In this document: one piece after another, positions 15,601 to 22,281 of the stretch
Layout of the letters: the number at the start of each line of letters is the position of its first letter
Numbering within the stretch: position 1 is the stretch's first letter
NCBI GenBank assembly: GCA_947088415.1
Contig: CAMUGK010000001.1
Span: forward strand, 1 to 36,404
Reading direction: 5' to 3'
DNA: 36,404 nucleotides
Origin: an uncultured Bacillota bacterium
Lineage (GTDB): Bacteria > Bacillota > Clostridia > Christensenellales > UBA1242
Notes under the pieces: model-generated
What the model was told of the DNA's origin: nothing
Databases searched by the model: none
The model's input: only the letters and a program-made list of their open reading frames with translations
Program-made: the position numbers and the translations under genes

Positions 15601-15646
15601 AAAAATCGCTATAAACCTTTAAAAATAAAGCGTATAGCGATTTTTT
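15601..15646 (+). terminator. Second tandem terminator after uvrB
   Basis: AAAAATCGCTATA / TATAGCGATTTTT, a 13-bp stem with an inner CTTTA/TAAAG stem, then T-run. Third copy of the same hairpin family. Confidence 0.85.
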
Positions 15647-15676
15647 AAATTAATTTCTGTTTTTGCATAAAAATAT

Positions 15677-15706
15677 TTGCAAATATTAAATATTGTGTGC
15701 TATACT
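15677..15706 (+). promoter_or_regulatory. Promoter of the SDR/oxoamine synthase pair
   Basis: TTGCAA at 15677-15682, an 18-base spacer ending TGC, and TATACT at 15701-15706. Confidence 0.55.
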
Positions 15707-15730
15707 TTTGCTGAATTGAAAGGAAAGGTT

Positions 15731-16504
15731 ATGGAAAAGGTAGTTATAATCACAGGTGCGTCAAGTGGCATTGGACTTTCTACAGCGAAACTATTTTTAA
15801 AAAAGGGTTTTAAAATTTATGGCATTTCACGTGATGAGTATAAGAGCGAAGATTTCTTTAATTATGTTGCAGACGTTAATGACGCAAAGCGTATGGAAGA
15901 AATTATAAACGAAGTGTTTACAAAAGAAGGTCGCATTGATGTCTTTTGCAATAACGCAGGCTTTGGGCTTGGTGGCGAATTGGTTGAAACAAAACCGCAA
16001 GATATTCAAAGACTATTCTCAACAAACCTTACTTCAATGGCGGTTAATATTTCGCTAGTCGGCAAGATTATGAAAACTCAACGTTTTGGCAAGATTATCA
16101 ACACTTCATCATTATCGGCAGTTTTTCCACTTCCCTTTCAAAGTGCTTACAGTGCAACTAAGGCAGGCATTGAAGTTTTGTCAAGAACAGTGCGAGGAGA
16201 ACTTAAACCATATAATGTTTATGTTTCTGCGGTTATGCCAGGCGATGTTAAAACTGGCTTTACCGATGCAAGAATTAAAGGCAATATTGACAGTGAAAAA
16301 GTTGCAAAATCAATGAAGAATTTTGAAAAGTATGAACGCTCTGGCATGACACCAGACAAGGTTGCAAAAAAGATTGTTAAACTTGCACTCAAGAAAAAAC
16401 CGCAACCACGCACAAGTGTGGGTAGTTTGAAACTGTTGATTATCTTACAAAAAATTTTGCCAATTAGAATGCTTGATTGGCTTATTAGAGTTTTATATTG
16501 TTAA
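15731..16504 (+). CDS. Short-chain dehydrogenase/reductase, candidate 3-ketosphinganine-type reductase
   Basis: I start at the ATG at 15731, after GGAAAGG; the longer frame from 15677 precedes the promoter. The 257-residue protein has a classical SDR layout: NAD(P)-binding TGASSGIG (8-15), NNAG (74-77), catalytic Ser127, Tyr140 and Lys144 (SSLSA...AYSATK). The C terminus is basic and then hydrophobic (LKLLIILQKILPIRMLDWLIRVLY), suggesting membrane association, as in reductases of lipid substrates. The next gene starts 12 bp later and encodes an alpha-oxoamine synthase, so the pair could condense an acyl thioester with an amino acid and then reduce the ketone. The substrate is inferred from context. 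Confidence 0.85.
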   Translation: MEKVVIITGASSGIGLSTAKLFLKKGFKIYGISRDEYKSEDFFNYVADVNDAKRMEEIINEVFTKEGRIDVFCNNAGFGLGGELVETKPQDIQRLFSTNLTSMAVNISLVGKIMKTQRFGKIINTSSLSAVFPLPFQSAYSATKAGIEVLSRTVRGELKPYNVYVSAVMPGDVKTGFTDARIKGNIDSEKVAKSMKNFEKYERSGMTPDKVAKKIVKLALKKKPQPRTSVGSLKLLIILQKILPIRMLDWLIRVLYC

Positions 16505-16516
16505 AAGGGGAATAAA

Positions 16517-17707
16517 ATGGAAAAGAGAAAAGATTTATTTGAAAAAACTTTAGGCAAGCATATTTATGATGAAGCCAAAGATGCAGGCATTTATCCATAC
16601 TTCCATAAATTAACAACTGGACAAGATACAGTTGTTGAAATGGAAGGGCGAGAGACCATTATGATTGGCTCTAACAACTATCTTGGGCTTACTTCGCACC
16701 CAGAAGTTGTCAAAGCAGGCGTGGAAGCACTTAAAAAATATGGTAGTGGTTGTTCTGGCTCAAGATTTTTAAACGGAACGCTAGATATTCATGTCGAACT
16801 TGAAAAAGAACTTGCCAAATTTTTGCATAAAGAAGCAGTTATGACTTTTTCAACAGGTTTTCAAAGCAACCTTGGAATTATCAGTGCAATCGTAGGAAGA
16901 AGTGATTATATTCTTTGCGATAAAGAAAACCATGCATCAATTTATGATGGTTGCAAACTTTCTTATGGCAAAATGCTTAGATATAATCACAGCGATATGG
17001 CAGACCTTGAAAGAAAAATGCAGTCAGTTCCTGTAGATAGCGGAATCTTGATTGTTACTGACGGCGTTTTTTCAATGAGTGGGGAAATTTGCAAACTTCC
17101 AGAGATAGTTGAACTTGCAAAAAAATATAACGCTCGCGTTATGGTTGATGACGCACATGGGCTTGGCGTTTTAGGTAAGCATGGCAGAGGAACTGCAGAA
17201 CACTTTAATCTTGAAAATGATGTAGATATTATTATGGGCACATTCTCAAAATCTTTAGCCTCACTCGGTGGCTATATGGCAGCAAGCCAAAAAGTGGTAG
17301 ATTATGTTAAACATTCATCACGCCCTTATATCTTTTCAGCCAGCATAACCCCAGCATCAGTAGCTTGTGCACTTCAAGCACTTAAAATTTTGGAAAGAGA
17401 ACCAAAGCGTGTTAAAGCACTTGCAGATATTTCAGAATATATGCGTAAAGGGCTTAAAAATCTTGGTGTAAAAATTATTGATAGCACAACACCAATCATT
17501 CCAATCTATACTTATGACGACGAAAAAGCATTTATGGCTTGCAAAATGTTGTTAGAACGTGGTGTTTATGTAAATCCAGTCATCACACCAGCAACACCTC
17601 CAAACATGGCACTTCTTCGCACAAGTTACACAGCAACACACACTAAAGCACAAATGGACAAGGCAATGAAAGAAATCAAAGCCGTGCTTGATGAATTAGG
17701 AATTTAA
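16517..17707 (+). CDS. Alpha-oxoamine synthase, serine palmitoyltransferase-like
   Basis: This PLP enzyme of 396 residues belongs to the family of BioF, Kbl, HemA and SPT, which decarboxylatively join an amino acid to an acyl thioester. PLP-binding Lys245 lies in GTFSKSLASLGGYMA; His139 (ENHASI) stacks on the cofactor, and Asp211/His214 (VDDAHGLG) bind it. GTFSKS-ASLGG, GMYPYF-like GIYPYFHKL, the GSGCSGSRFLNGTLDIH stretch and the FSASITPASVA segment match bacterial SPT better than Kbl or BioF, whose motif is GTLGKA. No bio, thr-degradation or hem gene is nearby. AAAGGGG precedes the ATG, and the SDR ends 12 bp upstream. A soluble SPT-type enzyme is the best reading; the substrates need proof. 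Confidence 0.88.
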   Translation: MEKRKDLFEKTLGKHIYDEAKDAGIYPYFHKLTTGQDTVVEMEGRETIMIGSNNYLGLTSHPEVVKAGVEALKKYGSGCSGSRFLNGTLDIHVELEKELAKFLHKEAVMTFSTGFQSNLGIISAIVGRSDYILCDKENHASIYDGCKLSYGKMLRYNHSDMADLERKMQSVPVDSGILIVTDGVFSMSGEICKLPEIVELAKKYNARVMVDDAHGLGVLGKHGRGTAEHFNLENDVDIIMGTFSKSLASLGGYMAASQKVVDYVKHSSRPYIFSASITPASVACALQALKILEREPKRVKALADISEYMRKGLKNLGVKIIDSTTPIIPIYTYDDEKAFMACKMLLERGVYVNPVITPATPPNMALLRTSYTATHTKAQMDKAMKEIKAVLDELGI

Positions 17708-17721
17708 TTTTCATTGGGATT

Positions 17722-17757
17722 GAGTAATTCTAAGATAAATAGAATTGCTCTTTTTAT
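17722..17757 (+). terminator. Terminator of the SDR/oxoamine synthase operon
   Basis: GAGTAATTCTA / TAGAATTGCTC (11 bp, one U-G pair) with a 7-base loop and T5. Confidence 0.8.
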
Positions 17758-17773
17758 TTAAGAGAAAAATATT

Positions 17774-17980
17774 TTAAAATTCAGATAAGCCTAATAAATA
17801 ATCCGTGGAAACTTCTAAAAGTTTAGCAATTTCGACAACAATAACAATACTAGGATCTATTTCTTCAGTTTCATATTTAGCGATAGTAGATTTATCTAAA
17901 AAAAGAGCTTTTGCCAAATCTGTTTGTGTCATTTTTTTGTTTTTTCTTGCTTCTACTAATCTTTTTGCAAAAATTTTCAT
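17774..17980 (-). CDS. Cro/CI-type (XRE) repressor, 68 residues
   Basis: The ATG at 17980 has GGAGG six bases upstream and is preferred to a TTG six bases earlier. The protein is a single HTH_3 domain: AKRLVEARKNKKMTQTDLAK, recognition helix FLDKSTIAKYET, then SIVIVVEIAKLLEVSTDYLLGL. The ten residues DKSTIAKYET are identical in the repressor at 18300-18503, implying the same operator. It diverges from the gene at 18070. Confidence 0.9.
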   Translation of the reverse strand: MKIFAKRLVEARKNKKMTQTDLAKALFLDKSTIAKYETEEIDPSIVIVVEIAKLLEVSTDYLLGLSEF

Positions 17981-17997
17981 AAACAACCTCCATTTAC

Positions 17998-18052
17998 TTT
18001 ACATTCTGACAGAAAATCAGTAAAATAGAACCTAATCTGATTAACAATCAGA
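17998..18052. promoter_or_regulatory. Promoter with two operators between repressor and small gene
   Basis: The rightward promoter is TTTACA (17998-18003), 17-base spacer, TAAAAT (18021-18026). A dyad TCTGA..TCAGT (18005-18021) fills the spacer, and a perfect 17-bp dyad TCTGATT-AAC-AATCAGA (18036-18052) covers the region just after the start point. Confidence 0.8.
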
Positions 18053-18069
18053 ATTTAGGGGGTTAAAAG

Positions 18070-18303
18070 ATGGTTGAAAGTATTTTAGAGATAATTAAAA
18101 AAGACATAGAAGTGTCTTTTGATTTGCATGAGTTGAAGAACAAAGATAAATTTACTCTTCATTTTGGTGTATGCTTATATATAAGAAATTCTTATTTATG
18201 GCATAACAAATTTATTTGTGATGTCTTAAATAAAAAATTTAAAACTAAAGACGTTGATAGCTTGTCTTTTAAAATCTTGGATGAAATTTTGAAAGAATTT
18301 TAA
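18070..18303 (+). CDS. Small protein, possibly DUF6794
   Basis: AGGGGG precedes the ATG. The 77-residue product has the sequence LHFGVCLYIRNSYLWHNKF in its middle, which resembles the DUF6794 pattern HFGLGMxIRNxxxLW, followed by DVDSLSFKILDEILKEF. Proteins of that family are small, of unknown function, and often found in mobile or accessory regions. Its stop overlaps by four bases that of the convergent repressor gene, and its promoter is covered by operators, so expression is expected only when the repressor is inactive. Confidence 0.65.
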   Translation: MVESILEIIKKDIEVSFDLHELKNKDKFTLHFGVCLYIRNSYLWHNKFICDVLNKKFKTKDVDSLSFKILDEILKEF

Positions 18304-18503
18304 TCGGTTATACATAAGATATAATCTGCAGATACTTTAAAATATTTAACAAAAGCTTTTAACATAGAAATACTAGGTTCAATTTTGTCAGTCTCGTATT
18401 TAGCGATAGTAGACTTGTCAATTTTAAGTTCTTCCGCTAATTGAACTTGTGTTAAACCTTTTTCTTTTCTTAATTCTTTTAATCGTTTTCCTATTGTTTC
18501 CAT
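18300..18503 (-). CDS. Cro/CI-type (XRE) repressor, 67 residues
   Basis: One HTH_3 domain: GKRLKELRKEKGLTQVQLAE, recognition helix KIDKSTIAKYET, then SISMLKAFVKYFKVSADYIL. It shares ten identical residues in the recognition region with the repressor at 17774, yet the rest differs, so the two are diverged paralogues with a probable common operator. No good ribosome site is visible before the ATG. A copy of the operator lies 41 bases upstream, between this gene and uvrA. Confidence 0.88.
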   Translation of the reverse strand: METIGKRLKELRKEKGLTQVQLAEELKIDKSTIAKYETDKIEPSISMLKAFVKYFKVSADYILCITD

Positions 18504-18543
18504 TGATTTAATTTTTACATATTAAATAAAAAATAAAAGCCAA

Positions 18544-18560
18544 ACTGATTAAAAATCAGA
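18544..18560. promoter_or_regulatory. Third copy of the CTGATT..AATCAG operator
   Basis: ACTGATTAAAAATCAGA, a dyad matching the site at 18036-18052. It lies upstream of the leftward repressor and 30 bp before the uvrA -35 box. Confidence 0.75.
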
Positions 18561-18590
18561 AATTATATTTAAAACACAAAATATTTTTGC

Positions 18591-18619
18591 TTGATATTGT
18601 TAACAATTTTGGCTATAAT
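18591..18619 (+). promoter_or_regulatory. uvrA promoter, start point on the ATG
   Basis: TTGATA at 18591-18596, a 17-base spacer, and TATAAT at 18614-18619. The predicted +1 is 18626, the A of the uvrA start codon. There is no ribosome site. Confidence 0.8.
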
Positions 18620-18625
18620 ATAGTT

Positions 18626-21469
18626 ATGAAAAATTCTATTCTTATAACAGGTGCAAGGGAAAACAATTTGAAAGGTGTTTCTCTTGAAATTCCTAAAAAC
18701 AAACTTATTGTTTTTACTGGTGTCAGCGGGTCAGGTAAAACCAGTCTTGCTTTTGGCACTATTTTTGCTGAAGGACAACGAAGATATATTGAAAGTCTAT
18801 CTTCTTATGCTAGGCAATTTTTAGGTCAGGCTCAAAAGCCAGATGTTGAAAGCATCGATGGTCTTAGCCCTGCAATTTCCATTGACCAAAAGACGACAAA
18901 TCATAATCCACGTTCAACTGTCGGAACGGTTACCGAGATTTATGATTATCTCCGTCTTTTGTTTGCACGCGTTGGCACTCCATATTGTCCACATTGCAAC
19001 AAACCAATCACTCAACAGACAATCGATCAGATTATTGATAACATTCTTGAAAAAGAAAATGGCACAAAACTCACAATCTTATCTCCTATTGTTCGTGGTC
19101 AGAAAGGTGCTTTTGCAAAACAGTTTGAAAGTTTAAAGAAAAGTGGTTTTGTCAGAGTTCAAGTTGACGGGTCGATATACAACCTAGACGAAGGGATCAA
19201 TTTGGACAAAAATTTAAAACATAATATTCGTGCCGTAGTTGACCGTATTGTTTTGAAAGATAATGTGCGTTCTCGTCTTAATGACAGTATAGAAACTGCA
19301 CTTAAACTTGCTGACGGACTGGTTATTATTGACTTTGACGGCATTGAGCAACTTTATTCAACCAACTATGCTTGTTCTGAATGTGGTTGGACTTTGGAAG
19401 AAGTTTCTCCAAGGTTATTTTCTTTCAACGCACCTTATGGGGCATGTTCAAATTGTTCTGGGCTTGGTGTGGTGACCGACATCGACGAAGGTTTAGTTTT
19501 AAAAAATGGTGATTTGACAATTAGAGAAGGGGCTTTCAACACAACAGGTTGGCGAATGGATGAAGGAAGCATGACTTCACGCTATCTTATTGCACTATCT
19601 AAAAAATATGACATTGATCTTGACACGCCAGTTAATAAACTGCCACGCAAACAATTAGATATTTTGCTTTATGGCAATAAAGGTGAAGCACTTGACCTTT
19701 ATGGCGATGAAAAACGTAACAAAACTTATGAATATTACAATGGCAAAAAGGCTCTTTCTTTTGAAGGCATTGTCAACAATCTTAAAAGGCGTTGGGTTGA
19801 AGCTAAAAGTGATTTTGTCAAGTTTGAAGTTTCAAAATTTGCAAGAGAGCAAGCTTGTCCAGTTTGTGGGGGCAAAAGATTAAACGAATCGGCACTTTCT
19901 GTTAGAGTCAACAACAAAAATATTGCTGACACTTGCGATATGTCTGTTGGCGAACTTGTGCCGTATTTTACTGGTCTTAAACTAGACAAAGAAAAGGCAG
20001 AAATTGCAAAAAGCATATTAAAAGAAATTAATGCAAGATTAAAATTTTTGTCAGATGTTGGATTAAATTATCTTACACTTTCTCGTTCGGCGTCAACGCT
20101 ATCGGGTGGCGAAGCACAACGCATTCGTCTTGCCACTCAAATTGGCAGTGGGCTTTCTGGCGTTTTATACATCTTAGATGAGCCAAGCATTGGTCTTCAT
20201 CAACGCGATAACGATAGGCTTATTGAAACCATGAAAAACCTTAGAGACCTTGGCAACACTTTGATTGTTGTTGAACATGATGAAGACACAATCAGAACTG
20301 CCGATTGGCTTGTTGATGTTGGACCTTTTGCAGGTGTGCATGGTGGCGAAATTGTAGGTAATGGCAGTGTTGAAGATGTCATGAAAAAATCAAATTCTAT
20401 AACTGCTAAATTCTTGCGTGGCGAAGAAAAGATAGATATTCCTTCTTCTCGACGCAAACCAACCAAGTTTTTAAAAGTTCGTGGAGCAAAAGAAAATAAC
20501 CTTAGAAATATTGATGTAGATATTCCGCTTGGAGTTTTTACAGTTGTTACTGGAGTGTCAGGCAGTGGAAAATCAAGTTTAATCAATGAGATTGTCTATC
20601 CATATCTTTCCAACATATTAAATAATTCCAGACTAGAACTTGGCTCTTTCAAGAAGATTGAAAATGTCGATTTATTAGACAAGGTTATTTGTATTGACCA
20701 GTCACCTATTGGCAGAACTCCACGTTCTAACCCTGCGACTTATGTTGGCATGTTTACAGCAATTCGAGAACTTTTTGCATCAACACCAGATGCTAAAATG
20801 CGTGGATATCTACCAGGCAGATTTTCATTCAATGTTAAAGGCGGTCGATGTGATGCATGTGAAGGTGCTGGTGTTAAAGAAATTGAAATGTTCTTCTTGC
20901 CGGACATAACCGTGCCTTGTGAAGTTTGTAAAGGACATCGTTACAACCATGAAACTTTGGAAGTTAAATATAAGGGCAAAACTATTTCCGATGTTTTAGA
21001 TATGACGGTTGAAGAAGCACTTGTCTTTTTTGAAAATATTCCTGCAATAAAAAGCAAAGTTCAAGCACTTCATGATGTCGGACTTGATTATATCAAACTT
21101 GGGCAATCGGCAACAACATTGTCAGGCGGGGAAGCACAAAGAGTTAAACTTGCAACCGAACTTTCTAAAAAATCGACCGGCAAAACTATTTATCTCTTAG
21201 ATGAACCAACAACAGGACTTCATATGTTCGATGTTCGCAAACTTATTGGAATTTTAAATAGGCTTGTTGATGTCGGCAATAGTGTTGTTGTTATTGAACA
21301 TAATCTTGATGTCATCAAATCTGCAGACCAAATCATTGACTTAGGTCCAGAAGGTGGTTCGGGTGGCGGGACTATTGTTGCACAAGGCACACCGGAAGAA
21401 GTTATGCTTGTTCCAGCAAGTTTCACAGGTCAATTCTTGCGAAAAGTATTAAAAAATCCACTAAACTAG
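18626..21469 (+). CDS. uvrA: Excinuclease ABC subunit A
   Basis: UvrA is the ABC-type ATPase dimer that finds DNA damage and loads UvrB. The 947-residue product has two ABC modules: Walker A GVSGSGKT (32-39) and a second GVSGSGKS, with signatures LSGGEAQRIRLATQIG and LSGGEAQRVKLATELS, each followed by LDEPSIGLH / LDEPTTGLH. Zinc-binding cysteines appear as CPHCNK, CSECGW...CSNCSGLG, CPVCGGKR and CDACEGAG...CEVCKGHRY. I start at the ATG at 18626 (MKNSILITGARENNLKGVSL); the longer frame would begin inside the promoter. It appears leaderless. Its last codons lie inside a terminator palindrome shared with the convergent gene. Confidence 0.97.
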   Translation: MKNSILITGARENNLKGVSLEIPKNKLIVFTGVSGSGKTSLAFGTIFAEGQRRYIESLSSYARQFLGQAQKPDVESIDGLSPAISIDQKTTNHNPRSTVGTVTEIYDYLRLLFARVGTPYCPHCNKPITQQTIDQIIDNILEKENGTKLTILSPIVRGQKGAFAKQFESLKKSGFVRVQVDGSIYNLDEGINLDKNLKHNIRAVVDRIVLKDNVRSRLNDSIETALKLADGLVIIDFDGIEQLYSTNYACSECGWTLEEVSPRLFSFNAPYGACSNCSGLGVVTDIDEGLVLKNGDLTIREGAFNTTGWRMDEGSMTSRYLIALSKKYDIDLDTPVNKLPRKQLDILLYGNKGEALDLYGDEKRNKTYEYYNGKKALSFEGIVNNLKRRWVEAKSDFVKFEVSKFAREQACPVCGGKRLNESALSVRVNNKNIADTCDMSVGELVPYFTGLKLDKEKAEIAKSILKEINARLKFLSDVGLNYLTLSRSASTLSGGEAQRIRLATQIGSGLSGVLYILDEPSIGLHQRDNDRLIETMKNLRDLGNTLIVVEHDEDTIRTADWLVDVGPFAGVHGGEIVGNGSVEDVMKKSNSITAKFLRGEEKIDIPSSRRKPTKFLKVRGAKENNLRNIDVDIPLGVFTVVTGVSGSGKSSLINEIVYPYLSNILNNSRLELGSFKKIENVDLLDKVICIDQSPIGRTPRSNPATYVGMFTAIRELFASTPDAKMRGYLPGRFSFNVKGGRCDACEGAGVKEIEMFFLPDITVPCEVCKGHRYNHETLEVKYKGKTISDVLDMTVEEALVFFENIPAIKSKVQALHDVGLDYIKLGQSATTLSGGEAQRVKLATELSKKSTGKTIYLLDEPTTGLHMFDVRKLIGILNRLVDVGNSVVVIEHNLDVIKSADQIIDLGPEGGSGGGTIVAQGTPEEVMLVPASFTGQFLRKVLKNPLN

Positions 21470-21479
21470 TGGATTTTTT
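21451..21479. terminator. Bidirectional terminator encoding both gene ends
   Basis: AAAAAATCCACTA / TAGTGGATTTTTT is a perfect 13-bp stem with loop AAC. The stop codons of uvrA (21467-21469) and of the convergent lipoprotein gene (21461-21463) both lie in it. Confidence 0.92.
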
Positions 21480-21892
21480 AATAACTTGATATAAAGAACG
21501 TTATTTTCAAGTTTTATATTTAACCTTATATAAACATCATTTTCAAGTTGGGCTTTTAAAAGTCCGTCAATTTTTCCGTATTCGTCAAGTCCTAAATTTT
21601 GTGAGGAACAAATCAAATTTGCGTAGTTAGATTGATAATCAATCTCTATCTCTTGCTCTTTAAAGATTTTATTTTCAAGCAAAATCTTTTTTATTTCACT
21701 GACATCTTCTTTAAAAAAATCATTAACATTATCATTTCCTTGACTTGGAGGATTGATTTCATCTTGATTTTCATTATCTTCTGGAATTATTAAATCCCCA
21801 CCATTATTACTATAGTCGACGCAACCAGAAAAGGTTGTTCCTAAAGTCAAAATAGATATAAAAATAAATAATATTAAAAGCAATCTTTTCAT
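21461..21892 (-). CDS. Small acidic lipoprotein
   Basis: The 143-residue product starts with a lipoprotein signal (MKRLLLILFIFISILTLGTTFSGC; lipobox FSGC, Cys24), followed by an acidic, Asn/Pro-rich linker (about 28-55) and a small alpha/beta domain (VSEIKKILLENKIF...VLYIKLLKNPLV). The plan of signal, acidic linker and 80-residue domain matches the lipoproteins at 27360 and 30998, though sequence identity is low. A TGTCGAA heptamer lies just upstream. It overlaps the end of uvrA by nine bases on the opposite strand. Function unknown. Confidence 0.75.
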   Translation of the reverse strand: MKRLLLILFIFISILTLGTTFSGCVDYSNNGGDLIIPEDNENQDEINPPSQGNDNVNDFFKEDVSEIKKILLENKIFKEQEIEIDYQSNYANLICSSQNLGLDEYGKIDGLLKAQLENDVYIRLNIKLENNVLYIKLLKNPLV

Positions 21893-21906
21893 ACATAAAT
21901 TCCTAT

Positions 21907-21943
21907 TTCGACATTATTTTACTAAAATTCGGCAATTTCGTCA
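21907..21943 (-). promoter_or_regulatory. TGTCGAA-type boxes upstream of the lipoprotein gene
   Basis: On the minus strand: TGACGAA, TGCCGAA (9-bp period) and, 21 bp further, TGTCGAA just before the ribosome region. Degenerate member of the box family described in the findings. Confidence 0.45.
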
Positions 21944-21992
21944 ACTTAAACGAACAGGTTTCAAGAATTTCTAGCAATCTTTATTGTTTTTC

Positions 21993-22021
21993 TTGACAAT
22001 TTGGCAAAAATAATTTAGAAT
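21993..22021 (+). promoter_or_regulatory. Promoter of the T-box operon
   Basis: TTGACA at 21993-21998, a 17-base spacer, TAGAAT at 22016-22021; predicted start near 22028. Confidence 0.75.
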
Positions 22022-22029
22022 AAGACATA

Positions 22030-22240
22030 GTCAAACGTTGAAAAAGAAAAGTAGTTTTGAAAATTTATCTTTCAAAAGAGATGATGCGTCGGGGTGAAAG
22101 TGCATCAAGGGTAAGCAAAACGAAAGAACAGCTTTGGAGTTTGAAAACCTTAAAGAGTGGTCTAAGTTTAGACAAATTAGGTGGCACCGCGGAAAAGTAT
22201 TTTCGTCCTAATGCAAACAAAAGCATTAGGGCTTTTTTAT
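22030..22240 (+). ncRNA. T-box riboswitch, probably sensing tRNA-Asn
   Basis: The T-box sequence AGGTGGCACCGCGG is at 22183-22196. Stem I elements precede it: AGATGATGC with distal GGGGTGAAAG loop and closing GCATC, then the specifier region with AAC at 22127-22129 (asparagine codon) followed by a purine. A GTCTAA/TTAGAC hairpin (stem III) precedes the antiterminator. The terminator is CCTAATGC/GCATTAGG (22207-22230) with T6. ATTAGG of the T-box can instead pair with CCTAAT to form the antiterminator. Uncharged tRNA would allow read-through into the two synthetase genes. The Asn call depends on my reading of the specifier loop. Confidence 0.9.
22205..22238 (+). terminator. Regulated terminator of the T-box leader
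   Basis: GTCCTAATGC / GCATTAGGGC (one U-G pair), 8-base loop, T6. Its 5' arm also pairs with the T-box sequence. Confidence 0.88.
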
Positions 22241-22281
22241 ATGGCGATGCCACTTTTTTATGAATTTATGGAGGAGAAAAA

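Noticed and set aside
16517..17707. Glycine C-acetyltransferase or BioF as the default annotation
   Set aside because: The PLP-lysine motif is GTFSKS rather than GTLGKA, there is no threonine dehydrogenase or biotin gene nearby, and the SDR partner fits a lipid pathway better.
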